A stretch of 64,000 nucleotides of DNA from Xestospongia muta (GCA_963693285.1 OY848918.1:11926100-11990099), one strand, 5' to 3'. Positions 51,508-63,191 are shown, numbered from the stretch's first letter. Notes: generated by a model from the sequence alone, not told the origin. Numbers and translations: made by a program.

Positions 51508-52999
51508 ATGTCTACTCATTTCAGTTCAAACCAGGTCAGTATATATTAGAGATTATTATATGAGCTCTTGTCTGTTATCTTTATTTGTAGTTTGAGTCAG
51601 CATTTGTGCCACAACGATTACAGAATTATGAAGTTCCTAAACGTCACAAAGAGGTGAAAAATAGATTGATGGATGGATGAACAATGAATATGGACAGATA
51701 TAGTAATAGATGGATGGATAACGATTACAGATGGACAAACAAATAGTTGAAAATGATAGACAACAGGACAATAAGAGTGCTGAAAAATGATGAAAGCCTA
51801 ATACTACACTATGATTATCAATGATATTTTTAAAGAGAAATGCTTGGTTCATTAACACCTTAATACTTAGCATTTATAGTAGGTGATGTGAGAAATATAT
51901 TGACTATCAGTTAGGTTTCTAAATATACGTGTAAGTTTTCTTTCTTTTACACTTCTAGTGTCCTTCTACACGTAAAGGAACCACTCAAATAATTTCTAAT
52001 GACAGAGGACATCTAACATCTGTCACAAGTCGTTCATCTGCCAATCCATGGGGTCACTTCTTAGGAACATGGCAGATTCCTCGTAGACCCCTTCAACTAC
52101 GAACAAAGTCAAAACTCATGACTCAACAACTGAAGGGTTCAAGTTCACGACCTCATTCAGCTCCTCCAGAACCAACTGCAAACAATCCACTTGAAGATGG
52201 TGGTCGACCTTCTAGTCAACAGATAGAAGGAAGTGGATCTAAACCACAATCTCCTGGTCAAGATGCTTCACAGGAAAAAGCTTCTAACTCTACACAAAGA
52301 TCTCCTAGTTTATCAGTATCAGCAGGTCGTCCTGGTACTGGACAGAGTATCCACTCTCAAAAAGGGTCTGTTCTTGATGGTCATCCAAGCCCTTGTCAAG
52401 GATCTGGTAGCAGACCTATTTCTGCACAGTCACAAATCTCTCACAAATCCTCTAGACCTGCCTCTGGTGAACCAAAGTCACCTTCACAAATACCATCATC
52501 TCGTATACAATCTACACCAAACTGCCACTCATCCTCTCAGCTTGGTTCCAGAGTTCAGTCAGCTCAAGAGAGCGTCTGCTCTCAAAAAGGATCTAGAATT
52601 CCTCCTATGACAGATATTCCTCAGCCATCTGTACCTACTTCTAGGCCTGCCTCTGGAGAACTCCCACCATCTTCTCATAACAGATCAGGAAGGTCTTCTC
52701 GTATTCAATCTGCACCACATTCTCGTTTATCCAGTCAATCTGGCTCCAAAGTCCAGTTTGTTCAACATTGCCGCCAAGAAACACCCTCTGCAAATAGCTC
52801 CGATTCCCAGCCATCTTCTCGTCCTCTCTCCAGACAAGGCTCTCACCAAGGTTCAGGTATTGGTACCTCTCAAGGTAGCAGGGTCTATACAACAGCCTCA
52901 AGTACTGTAAGAAGTAGTATTGCAAGTCCTCAGAATAGTGAACCTATGACTGTGCATGTTAAAGATATAGGAACACAATGTCCATCAGTTAGTACATAG
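51508..52999 (+). CDS. CFAP126: Flattop (cilia and flagella associated protein 126)
   Basis: Flattop is a small basal-body and axoneme protein needed for cilium docking and positioning in multiciliated cells. Three exons: 51508-51534 (9 codons, MSTHFSSNQ), 51591-51653 (21 codons) and 51959-52999 (346 codons plus stop), all phase 0, 376 aa. The conserved N-terminal region matches the family closely: SSNQ, FVPQRLQNYEVPKR, TTQIISNDRGHL, SSANPWGHFLGTW. The rest (from about residue 85) is a long Ser/Pro/Gln-rich disordered tail with repeated SSRP, SRPASGE and SGSK words, roughly twice the length of the vertebrate tail. It is divergent from LIPE with an X-box just upstream. Confidence 0.9.
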
Positions 53000-53772
53000 T
53001 AGTATTATTACATTTACTACAAATAGAGTACATAGAACCTTTTTTGTATGCTTATTTATACCTGTTCTAAAAATAGTACTTGTCATTATTATTTAGTACA
53101 AGTTAAATAATTATTTATAACAATATATTACCAATTGTAAACAATAATAACAAACTTCTCGAATGAATTTCTTAAGACTTGCTGTATAGGCACACACCAG
53201 ATATAGCTTGTGAGGAGTATAAAAATTGACAATGAGCATCACACTATATACAATAGATTGACAGATCAGATACTAAATAGACATTCCATATTATGCACTA
53301 TACATGATATATAGCTTCTACTTGAATTGGAGAGTATCATATATTATAGATATTACCAAAGGTAATACTTCATTGATCTGTAACCAAATAAGGTCATGAC
53401 TTTGACTTAGACAATGTATTCATTATCAATCATGTTTCTAACTACAACGATTTTAACACTTTGAGTGTTTAATACAATGCCTACATGCATTATTAAAAAT
53501 AGCATGTACAGCCCTTTCTGTCAGTTACAAAACCAGATTAATATTCTTCAACTTGCAATTAACAGTGTCAGCATCCAACATCTTTTGCTGCAGAAAGGGA
53601 ATTGCTTAGAAAATTATATATAATCACTCTAGAAATCAACAAATAAGTCCTATGACATCACAATACACTATGTATCAAAACATTATTATATAAAAAGTAA
53701 AATGTTTTTTATATTGGAAAAGAATACATAAATTATATACGAAATATGACAAATTAAAGACACACCAAATTA
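53000..53772. other. 3' region between CFAP126 and IgGFc-type gene
   Basis: Convergent intergenic sequence. No further exon, repeat or RNA gene recognised. Confidence 0.5.
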
Positions 53773-54596
53773 TTACAATATGTTACAGGCTTTAGGGATT
53801 AAAGTGGCTTCATTTTGTTTCAGACGACGGCATACAACAGCTACAAGTAACCTGGTGCATCCATCAATATTGCACAGATATATAGGACAGTCTATATAAT
53901 AAATGGAGTATGTTATATTATCAGACATAGCATCTATAGAAATACAGGATAACTACTTAGAGCATCATAATAAATTTAAACATTATTAATATAGACAATC
54001 ATGAATTACATATTTTATAAAAGGTTACAACGCTTCCACTTCCACTTACTATTTAAGTCAAAACCAGCATTAAATGCGTAACCTCTAAGATGACCATAGC
54101 CATATACCAGTATACTTAATTTCGCATTACTCTGTGTAATAATAATATGAGAAGTGTCCACGTCAGTTGCTTGTACTTGTGCACCATATCCAATAGTGTT
54201 GTTGTCATTATCATAGATGTTGTTCCATATTAAAGATAGTGGTTCTCCATCCATTAGTACTGTGTCATTGGCAGTAGAAACAATGTTAATATAATGAAGA
54301 TTGTGATCTGGAACACTCGGTGATACAAACGTAATAGTCTCCAAGTACTGATTAAGAGAAGCAATAATTGCCATATTGGACTCCTCCTTTTCACCATCAA
54401 TAGTCTCCACTGGTCCTAATTGAGTGACTAACACTGGTTTGTTTGAGTCCAAGAAACAATATGAATTGTTGCTGGTATTAAACAGGCCAAAACCCCCTGG
54501 ATTTTGAATATTGATTATATTAATAGTTTCTAAGTTACATCTATAAGTTAGAGTAGTCTCACTTACAGCTGCTGTTAGAGTCATTAGTGTAGACAC
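53773..54596 (-). CDS. IgGFc-binding-type domain protein, 3' exons
   Basis: Exon 54050-54596 (547 nt, preceded by TTAG, donor GTAAGT, phase 0 to 1) and terminal exon 53773-53891 (119 nt, stop TAA) agree in phase. The large exon has features of the IgGFc_binding domain: FLDSNKPVLVTQLG, PSVPDHNLHYINIV, then SILVYGYGHLRGYAFNAGFD, which matches the family's closing 'vYG...GY..p.G' strand. This domain is common in secreted or surface mucin-like proteins of sponges and cnidarians. The terminal exon is Cys-rich (NCPIYLCNIDGC). The N-terminal half of the domain, a signal peptide and the start codon were not found; exon 55699-55791 may or may not belong. Confidence 0.6.
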
Positions 54597-54639
54597 CTAA
54601 TGAAGGTTATTAATATGATTATAAAACTAATTAACAATA

Positions 54640-54671
<32 letters not shown>

Positions 54672-55434
54672 GATATTTATATAATGCAATTATAGATTTA
54701 GAGGGAGCAGAGGTGTGACAATTCCTTAAATGGATCTAACATTATATAATTAATACTATTAGACTAGACAGATAAAAATTTCTGAACTAATTATAGCTAT
54801 AAATATGAAAATATTTGCATTCATGTTCACAAAGTTCATGCTCATGAAGTATTTAATTATTATTACATTATTGTCTGGTCTCTATTCCTTCCTAACACAT
54901 ACAGCTAATATAGAATAGTACAATGTGATTGTACTATTCTTTTTCCAAAGGCTTTCATAATTTCAAGGTCCTTTATAATAATATGATAAGGAAATCAACT
55001 TAAGGGTTGAAAATGAATGATAAGATCTGATACTTTTTGTGATATGTTTTAATGGTTTAATTTTATGGATATTACTTCCTTCATCATCAAATTAAGAATG
55101 TCATCAAACAAATGAGGAAATAGTCATACAATTTCATACAAAATGCACATAATTGAGATATTATGAATCAATTACCTCCTTACTAATCCAATGTTAGAAT
55201 CATGATTTATCTACCTTCATCTAACATGTAATTAAAGCTGTCCACATTATACTATCATAACTTAGTTTGAGCATAATATCACAGACAGCTGGCAATCCAA
55301 TTACTTTAAGCATAGTGGGTGTGAATATTAATTAATAATCTGATAAATTTTAATTTTCACATCACTATGGCAGACAATACCAAAATTGAGAGCCATTAGC
55401 CACATAAAGTTCCATTAGCCAGAGAAAGTTATCC
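54597..55434. other. Non-coding stretch
   Basis: AT-rich with a short ATGT microsatellite near 54640-54670. A block at 55390-55434 (agccattagccagagaaagttatcc-like) is shared, inverted, with 62336-62368. No exon recognised. Confidence 0.5.
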
Positions 55435-55628
55435 AAATTTTGGGTGCTTCTTGGTGTAACTTGACTGATGATGTAACAACTTGTCTTATGATGACATCAT
55501 TATGTGTCATAGAGTTAATAATGTTAGGTTTAGTTTAGGGTTTAGGTGATGTCATCATATATGATGACATCACTATGTGCTATTCATTATGATGTCATCA
55601 TATTCACACCAAGAACCACCCAAAATTT
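55435..55628. mobile_element. Palindromic MITE-like element
   Basis: A ~194-bp element bounded by 23-bp inverted repeats with one mismatch (left begins aaattttgggtgcttcttgg at 55435; right 55606-55628). The interior is also largely palindromic, with a perfect 28-bp palindrome at 55546-55573 (gtgatgtcatcat and its complement). It has no coding capacity. A clear target-site duplication was not seen. Confidence 0.7.
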
Positions 55629-55698
55629 TAACACCTTTTCAAGTTTTTATTCCATTCTCTCACATGTCAGCAGAAGTTGCACGTTGTGAATTGATTAC

Positions 55699-55791
55699 CT
55701 TGTCTGGAGGAGCTAAAGGAGATGTTATAAAGTTATAGATAGAAGGAACAAAAGGTAACGAAGAAGAGTGTTTAAGTAAGGGTTTTATTTT
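55699..55791 (-). CDS. Possible isolated exon
   Basis: A 93-nt open segment with TTACAG before it and GTAATC after it, phase 0 both ends. It reads SSSLPFVPSIYNFITSPLAP. The sense of a real exon is supported only by splice sites and openness. It might join 54596 in phase. Confidence 0.35.
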
Positions 55792-56149
55792 CTGTAACAT
55801 AAAAAGGACATAATGATATTTTACATTAGTAATATCAAATGAACATAATAATACAAATATTTTGACACAAGCAGACAACTATACTATTTAGTGTTATGCT
55901 CAGTATTAGAAAATTGACAAATGTAGTTATCAACTATTGCATTTAGTTTTGGAATAGTACATGTAATATATATCCATAATAGACAGGAATCACACTGTAT
56001 CCATTCAACAGTTTCAGAACTATCATTATCATTTTAAAACAACCTCCACAAACTTTTGCATCTTTATTTGCAAGTGTTTTCTTTGCTATATTGATTTGTG
56101 ATTGAGTTGTTATTGACATAGTTGTTGTAATTGTTGTTCTTTTCTTCTT

Positions 56150-57105
56150 AGTTTCTTCTTAGTATTTAATGAACTGGCTACTAAAATGGAGAAATTAGAA
56201 GAGCCAACATTGTTAAAAAGACATTAATGATAGGAATATCAGCTATCTCGTCTATTTTTGTCTCTTCTCAAGATCGATTCAGTTGAAAGTTGCTGCTGAA
56301 GGATCTGTTGTTGTATCATGTTTGTCATCTTGTCTTACTGACTACTCAGACTATGACTGATCTTATAGTCTTGTTAGATAATACATTATTACATCAACTA
56401 CAATAATCACTTGTTGTAATGTATCACAGAGTAAACAAAAAGGTACACAACCTATTCTCTGTTGTTGTTTGATTATCTTCACGATATAAAATGGAACCTT
56501 TTGCATGGGGGTTAAAATTGTCTATCCTGACGACAGGGCATCTTTTTGCTTAGTCATATACATAGTATACCAGGTGGTTTACGTGTTATTTTGTTGTTGT
56601 TGTTTATAATTATTGAAATTTCTTATTTTTCCATATTACTACATAACAGCTTCTGCTATTTTCTCAAAAGTAGACCTATGGTTATTAGTTATTGATAATA
56701 TTAAAGACATATTTAATACTATCATACATAATGACTAACCAAGTTCCTTAAAAGTGAAGTGTCCTTGTTTTATACTCCTAATGTCTACTATATGTCTTCA
56801 TTATCTGTTTCATTTATTTGTAGTGTCTCAATCCAGTCAACCACTGATGTACCAACTACTAGTGAAGAACCTGTACCATTTATTGTTGTGGAGTTGATGA
56901 GTCGTTTTAATATGTTGTCAAATGTCTGGTACTGCTAGTTTGAAAAGTCTTGTACAAAATTTTATTTCAGGAACTGTGAGTAATAGTTTGATAGTTATGA
57001 GCAACTAGTGTTTAATTTGTTTTGCTGTTATAGGTTAAAATTATTAAAGAAAGTTGAAGAATTTATAAAGACGTCTCCTTGAACAAAGGTAATGATGACT
57101 GACTT

Positions 57106-57169
<64 letters not shown>

Positions 57170-57808
57170 ACTAAATAGGAGACCTCAAGGAAAGCTAGTA
57201 TTAAGGTGAGACTGTAAGACTATATATACATGCTTCTATCTAAGTCTTAATCCATATGTTCAGATATTAAATGTACCAGTGACACACTTCAAGCTATTGT
57301 ACATAGCAATGATGGAAAAGATAACAAAAGTCATATCATAACTTATTAATATGCATTATGTCATTGAATAGAATAAAATTACACATAATAATACTTGTTC
57401 TGTTAAGGTGGTTTTTCATTGTAACTGATCTTATTTCCATTTTAGGAAATAATTGTATGGTGTGAAGAACATGCATGATAAAATACACAGGAATTATTGA
57501 CCTGATAATAGCTATAGCACAAAGAGAAGGTATCTGGAGACCCAATAGAGTAACCAATTCATATCATGTTTCAGCCTGCATGAATACGCCTCCTTAATTT
57601 TAATATATCATTAAAGTTAAATGGAGATAAAATTAATATGGAGACACATGATTGTAAAGATGAAAATGATAAATAAATGATATTTAGCTAATGCCATTCT
57701 TCTTTTTGTTGTCTATTTGGACATAGCATTGAGAAGCCAGTTATAAAAGAGGAAATAGATCCAGACATATTTGGTATTTTAGCAGAACTGGACCTAGAGT
57801 CTCTATAA
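56150..57808 (+). CDS. Unrecognised plus-strand gene or gene remnant
   Basis: Several short open segments follow plausible acceptors on the plus strand: after TTCTTAG near 56161 (VFNELATKMEKLEEPTLLKR), after TTTGTAG near 56822 (DVPTTSEEPVPFIVVELMSR), after TTATAG near 57034 (LKLLKKVEEFIKTSP, then TGA), and a terminal segment 57727-57808 (KPVIKEEIDPDIFGILAELD then LESL and stop). The acidic, coiled-coil-like character is consistent with one protein, but intervening stops and unresolved donors suggest decay. No family was recognised. Confidence 0.28.
57109..57166. repeat. CT dinucleotide microsatellite
   Basis: About 29 CT units on the plus strand. Confidence 0.95.
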
Positions 57809-58530
57809 TAGTATTCATATATACAGATATTTCATGTAACTTGAACTTCATTGAGAGTAAAATGTCTGTTCACATTCTTTGTTGTTGATTTTCTTCTAGT
57901 TGATCAGTGGGCTGGGTCATAGAATTACAAGCTAACTAACAAAGCAGGTTGATATAATTGGTTAAAAAGATTACATAGTATTGTCAGCTATTGAGTGGTA
58001 TCAAAAACTGTCACTAAAGTTATATAATTCTACTTTAACTATACTTGTTGTCATTCTTGTTGTTAACAATTTTGTAGCTAGAATAGTTAAAATACTATAA
58101 TGTTTTAATGCATTTAGAAGACTTTCAATTAATTGTTAATCAGATCAATTAAAAATCAATTAATGTTGGTCACGTGTGGTGTGAGTCTGCTGGTATTTCC
58201 CGCCAAATTGTCACGAGTTTGTGCCTTGTGTTTGTCGTAATGAAGCATGACAGAGATGTCTTGAAAATATAAAATGGACTCCATTTGCAAGCCTTTTTAG
58301 TTCACAGACCCCCGTGGGTCTTCGTCGCTACGACTCGTCTCTTCGTTTGCCACTTCGCCTCTCTTCACGACTCTTCTCTTCGTTGGATCTCTCCTCTTCG
58401 CTGGATCATCCTTTTCATTTTCTTTTCTGTAATTATTTTGTTCTTTTTTATTAATTTTTTTTTATTTTTGTATCAATCAGTTCGCTTATTGACTTTCCTC
58501 TTCGTTTCTACAGGACTCAGTTTTGAAGTT

Positions 58531-58660
58531 ACCACAAGTTGTCTGATGTTTTCTGATGTTTTAGACTGTTCTCTGACGTTCTCTGATGTTTAGACTGTTC
58601 TCTGGTGTTTAGACTGTTCTCTGGTGTTTTGACTGTTCTTAGTTCTCTGATGTTCTCTGG
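58531..58660. repeat. ~19-bp minisatellite
   Basis: Degenerate copies of tttagactgttctctggtg, about five, alternating with ctctgatgtt. Confidence 0.8.
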
Positions 58661-58804
58661 ATGTAAAAGATGAGTCGCTCTCCTGCCTGGTCTCTTCTGT
58701 CTTCTTCTTTCAAGCCTTCTTTCCTCTTCTTTTAATTTTTTATATTTTTTTGGGCTATCCAGCCCATACACTATACACACATTCATACAAATCCTATTAA
58801 TTAT

Positions 58805-58878
58805 CTTCCCCCTGCCGCCTGGCGGCCTTAAAAAAAATTTTTTTTTAATATCCAAGGCCGCCAGGTGGCGGGGGGAAG
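58805..58878. repeat. GC-rich inverted repeat (hairpin)
   Basis: 25-bp arms at 58805-58829 and 58854-58878 match with two mismatches (left arm ends ccgcctggcggcctt). The 24-nt loop is itself A8/T9, so the whole is a near-perfect cruciform. It resembles a fold-back element or abutting transposon termini. Confidence 0.85.
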
Positions 58879-59198
58879 CTCTGATCTTCTAGGATGCGTG
58901 TGTGTGTGTGTGCTGTGTGTGTTGGTGGTCCCTTTTCACTTCCTCTGTCTCTCTTCACTCTCTATCTACTCATTGTCACTATCAGTTCATAACTACTCTC
59001 TTTTTCTTTCCCTGCAGGAGCAGCACTGGTGAAAAAGGTGAGCTGTCTCTCCATCCATTCATCTCTCATCCATTCTTTAGTAATCCAGTTGTTATTCTCT
59101 CTTTCTTCCTCTATGTTCTCAACTTGTGGACTGACTCAACTCTTGGGAACTCTCTATCTTCTCTTTCCTACAATTGTTGGATTGGAGACCTTCACTGG

Positions 59199-59350
59199 AC
59201 TACTTGGGAACTCTTCAACAAAGACACCAGACTACTTGGGGACTCTTCAACAAAGACACCAGACTACTTGGGGACTCTTCAACAAAGACACCAGACTACT
59301 TGGGGACTCTTCAAGCAAGACACCAGACTACTTGGGGAATCTTCAACTAC
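59199..59350. repeat. 32-bp minisatellite
   Basis: About four and a half copies of a unit beginning actacttggggactcttcaa. The unit is not a multiple of 3, so the three plus-strand frames read the same peptide in rotation. Confidence 0.9.
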
Positions 59351-59399
59351 AGACCTTTTGCAGACTATATTTTTTTATTTTTAGTTGTGATTTTTTCTT

Positions 59400-60428
59400 T
59401 ATACTTTTTTCTTATAGTTTGTTATATGTATTAATTTTCTTTAAATAACATTTTTTACTAAAATTTGTCAAAAGTCAATTTTAACTTTGAAGATATTTAT
59501 TTAACAATTTTTTATAAACAAATGAATTAGTTTAGAATTCAATTTCTATGAAACTCTAATACTACAATCATTTTACATCATTGCTGTTGTATACTATAAG
59601 TTTTATAATTATGTACCATTTTTACCTTACTTAATTTCAAAAAAAATTATTTTAATCAAGAATTTTTTACAAAAGCTAATTAAAATCTATTACAGCTCTT
59701 TGCTTGTTAGTCATGTGCTAATGATTGATATTTTCCCGCCATAATGATGGTCACGCTTTTTTTCTAGTTGTGTACACGTGCCGATAATATTTTTCCCGCC
59801 CAATCAATGTAGTTTAATTTCTGTTTCAGTGTTTATTTTAATTAGGTTCTTAGTTATCTAATATTTTTAATCATTAAAATTGATATATATTTATAGTTTA
59901 ATTTTGTTTTATTAACTGTTCAGTGTCTACACACAAATTTTATTACACTTTTAATTGTAGATATGATAGAAAATTCATAGCATTAAATTTGTGTCATCAT
60001 TATTACAAAATTGAGCATACAACTGAGTTCCATGGCTCACCAAGTGACGTAAGGACTCTGATATGTAGTATCGGAATGAGTCTATTAGTATGGGTTTGAG
60101 TCCAAGTTGTTTGATACTACTGTCTGTGCATTACATAACAAGCAGAGCAAACAAATTAGCAAACAAATTATTCTTTTTTATAAAAGAACAACAAACATGA
60201 TGTGGGTATGTCAACAAAATACAATTAAAATGTACACCTAAAATCAATTGAACAATTATAATGCATGTCTTAGCTTTGTATCCAGATGTTTGATGAACAT
60301 TTTAAAATATCAATTTAATAAACCATGTGATATCCCCATCCTAATCCAAATTGATTTAGATAATGCTATGACATGCAAAAAGTAGATTATGTGAAAAAAG
60401 TGTGATTCATTTTAAAAGTATAGATATT
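59400..60428. other. Intergenic stretch
   Basis: AT-rich, with no exon recognised on either strand. Confidence 0.5.
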
Positions 60429-62265
60429 TCAGGCTAAACTAGGAGGTATAACTGGTTTGTCTTGGTCAATAGAACTGGTTTGATGGAAATTCCACAGATA
60501 TTCTGAAAAAGAGAAACTTACAACATTTTTTCAACAGTAGCTTATTTAGTGGTCTAGTTTTAATACAAGTAATCTTTTCTTATTTATTCAATAACAAGAC
60601 GTCTGATCATTATAGGCGCTTTTAAAACCTAATCTTTCTTAGATATATATCCTTTACCCTCCAGTCCATACATGAACTAGATCACACCACTATACTTAAA
60701 TATACATGTACTTGCTTTCTAATCTATCTCCACTAAGTGTCCATCTAGCCAAGAATCAGCTAAAGTATATACAAATGCTTCTTATTACACTAAGAGCTAA
60801 CCAAAAAGTCAGCCAAGGCTTTGTTGACCATTAGCAACGTAATAGAGACTGTTACCTGTGAGGAGAGGTGTAATTAAAGGAGAAGAACTGTTCATTGCAG
60901 TCAATACATCAAGCCTATAAAAAAGAAGAAAGGATAATATGGAATTAAGAATCAAGGAAACTGTTTTTTCAGGATCCTTGTTCTATATTCTAATCCTGTA
61001 CTCTATACCAAGTACTCCTAAAGTGTCCACTATAAGGACACTCATTGATAAAACCAAAATTACTGTGTTCTACTTATGTTCTGATAGTATATGGTTGACT
61101 GTGTGATAGGATGAGACGTTCACATACCATAAATTAGGTTACTTAGTAAACAGTGTAATTCTCTCATCTAAAAATGGCTCTGTTGTTTTCCCCAATAAAG
61201 CTAGAACCAACAGTATTACAGCTAGAGAGGGTAGACTAGAGGTAAATAGAAGACATTGCTAGACAACAGTGTTCTATAATAGACAAAATATATATATGTA
61301 CAAAATACAATGATTATATAGAGAAGATACCTGTTGTTAGAGCTCTCTCTGAGAGCGAGTGACAACATTTTCCACAATACAGATCATGTTGGTTCTTGCA
61401 ATATCAAATCTGAGGATAAAATTCAGTGTAATCATGTGACTATCACATGTATGTACAGTGGAGTCTATCATAAAGGCCACTGTTAATTTAGAACATCTAA
61501 CCAGTTTTATTTATATTCTGTCTAACTTGTGTTATTAACTCGTGTTATTAACTTGTGTTATTAACATGTATTATTAACTTGTATTATTAACTTGTATTAT
61601 TTACCTGTCTAAAATAGTGATATACAATTCATAACAACAGTAGACCAAATGTGATCCTATTGGGAAAGGATGATAATGTACTAATAATGTCACATATCCA
61701 CTGGTTTGTTGACTGATTAAATAAGCCACTGCAGTATACCAGAGAGAAATAATTTAAGATAAAAGGATCAAACAATAATGTATGTCAATTATCTGATAGT
61801 GTAATGATGAATAGAGACAGATGACAAAAGTTATAGTTGATAGACAAATTGATAGATAGAAGATGGATAATGGATAGATAGATATTATAGATAGTTATGT
61901 GGAACATTAGATAGATGTATGAATAGATAATACCTCCTGCCAGTAGTCCATGTCCAATTATTGCAGTAGTTCTAATAAACATATGAACAGTCTATACCAA
62001 TATAGAGTAAGTAACACATAGTAATACTTACTAAGGCAAACTTTGAACTAGTCATATCTCACTACATTCTTTACTTCTACAACAGTCATCTGATTTTAAA
62101 GAATGGTCTCTTTATATGGGAACTTTTGTGTACTCAAACAAGTAAACAAAGGAGTTAATGATTCATCTGGAGGAGGTATTGAGGATGTAATAGGATCGAG
62201 CCGAGCTTGTAATACATTCAAGTAAGATTCATCCATCTGGTTTATTGTGGAACCAGCTGTGGTAC
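60429..62265 (-). CDS. TMEM237-like ciliary transition-zone membrane protein
   Basis: Seven minus-strand exons: 62124-62265, 61934-61971, 61605-61728, 61331-61409, 61143-61258, 60856-60914, 60429-60502 (stop TGA). Reading in order gives TTAIIGHGLLAG, VAYLISQQTSGYVTLLVHYH, LVYCCYELYITILDRFDIAR, LPSLAVILLVLALLGKTTEP, FLDERITLF, then LDVLTAMNSSSPLI. The 'HG.LAG', 'DR.D.A(K/R)' and 'ER.TLFT' landmarks and hydrophobic segments parallel TMEM237, a tetraspan protein of the ciliary transition zone. Phases match at most junctions, but exon 61331-61409 reads TAA at 61337-61339 two codons before its donor. So either the true junction is elsewhere, the sequence has an error, or the gene is broken. The N-terminal part and start codon were not found, and the last TM segment is not apparent. 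Confidence 0.45.
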
Positions 62266-62430
62266 CTAAATCTGCAGTAAAAATTGTATACTTTCATAAA
62301 GAGGTTAAAAATTTGGAATACTTTTTATAAAGGGGTTAAAAATTTGGATAACTCTCCGGCTAATGGCTGTCATCAAACTTTTTTCCTGTATTGTTATCAT
62401 TAGCAATTTCTATTTTATTTATTCTCACAG
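62266..62430. other. Spacer between TMEM237-like gene and LIPE-like fragment
   Basis: It contains a short tandem duplication (ggttaaaaatttgga twice, 62303-62352) and the inverted copy of the agccattagcc...ttatccaaattt word found beside the MITE at 55390-55440. Confidence 0.6.
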
Positions 62431-62867
62431 TCCTACACTGGAGATCCACCTAGTGATGAAATAATTACATTGAGAAAAGAGACTCGTAGCAAAATTCTAC
62501 GATCTAAGGGCCATATTATACCATCACTTGATGATCCTTATGTTATACCTAAGCCACCAACAAGGTCAGTATGTCATTTGTTATATTTCATAAATTATTG
62601 GTCTATCCATTTATTAATTCATTAATCTATTTATTTGTTCATCAATCCATTTGTTAATCTATCCATCCATCCATTCATTCATCAATCTATTCTTTTTTAT
62701 AATTAATAGATGAAAAAACAGACCTGCTTTTATGGATGAACATGACACTATGCCATCTAAAACAAAGTCCTTAACCACACCTCCAACCACACCTACTATT
62801 CCAACTGACAAAACCAATCACTCTGTCTCTATATCAAACTCAATTTACCCACTAGGATCAATCATAG
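62431..62867 (+). pseudogene. Partial LIPE copy (exons 11- and 12-like)
   Basis: Exon 62431-62564 is 134 nt, the same length and phase as LIPE exon 11, and nearly identical in sequence ([30 protein letters not shown]). Exon 62722-62867 (acceptor CAG, phase 1 out) occupies the place of exon 12 but is diverged: RPAFMDEHDTMPSKTKSLTT then PPTTPTIP. Both reading frames are open. The intron between them carries an ATCC microsatellite, as does LIPE intron 11, so this is a DNA-level duplication. No copy of the catalytic Ser exon lies 5' and no exon 13-16 equivalents were seen before 64000, so it is called a fragment. It is inverted relative to LIPE. Confidence 0.75.
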
Positions 62868-63191
62868 GTCAGTAATATGTAACATCAATATCGTGTAGTA
62901 TTCTAAATGTAATACATTGTGGCAGTTAAATGTTTTATATCATACAATGTCAGGAAGATACCATATTTAATGTTCAGGCTGATTGTCAATACATTTCAAT
63001 AGAAAGATCAATCATATTTCGTTCACATAGCATTTTGGTCATGTAGTCTATGGTTCAAAGAGTTAATTTTTAAAGGTTATATTTGTAAAAATAATCTTAA
63101 GATTATTTAAATGTAAGTGATTGGATTTTTGATATGTTTTAAAACTGGAGAGTTGGAAGAAGTTATAGAACTGCTCAAATACGTTTTTTTA

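Larger units (their letters stand above)
58160..59850. other. GC/CT-rich inserted block
   Basis: Base composition changes sharply from the AT-rich surroundings to C/T- and GC-richer sequence. The edges carry tttcccgcc words (about 58195, 59733 and 59792) and cacgtg motifs. Inside are a hairpin (58805-58878), two minisatellites and a GT run. Open frames of 100-160 codons are low-complexity and unlike any family. It could be a non-autonomous mobile element, but defined ends were not found. Confidence 0.4.

Noticed and set aside
52233..52925. 125- and 94-codon frames overlapping CFAP126 exon 3.
   Set aside because: They are out-of-frame shadows of the Ser/Pro-rich Flattop tail.
58285..59448. 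Plus- and minus-strand frames of 86-160 codons in the C/T-rich block.
   Set aside because: They are low-complexity frames. The 59.2-kb ones read the 32-bp minisatellite, and no family motif was seen.
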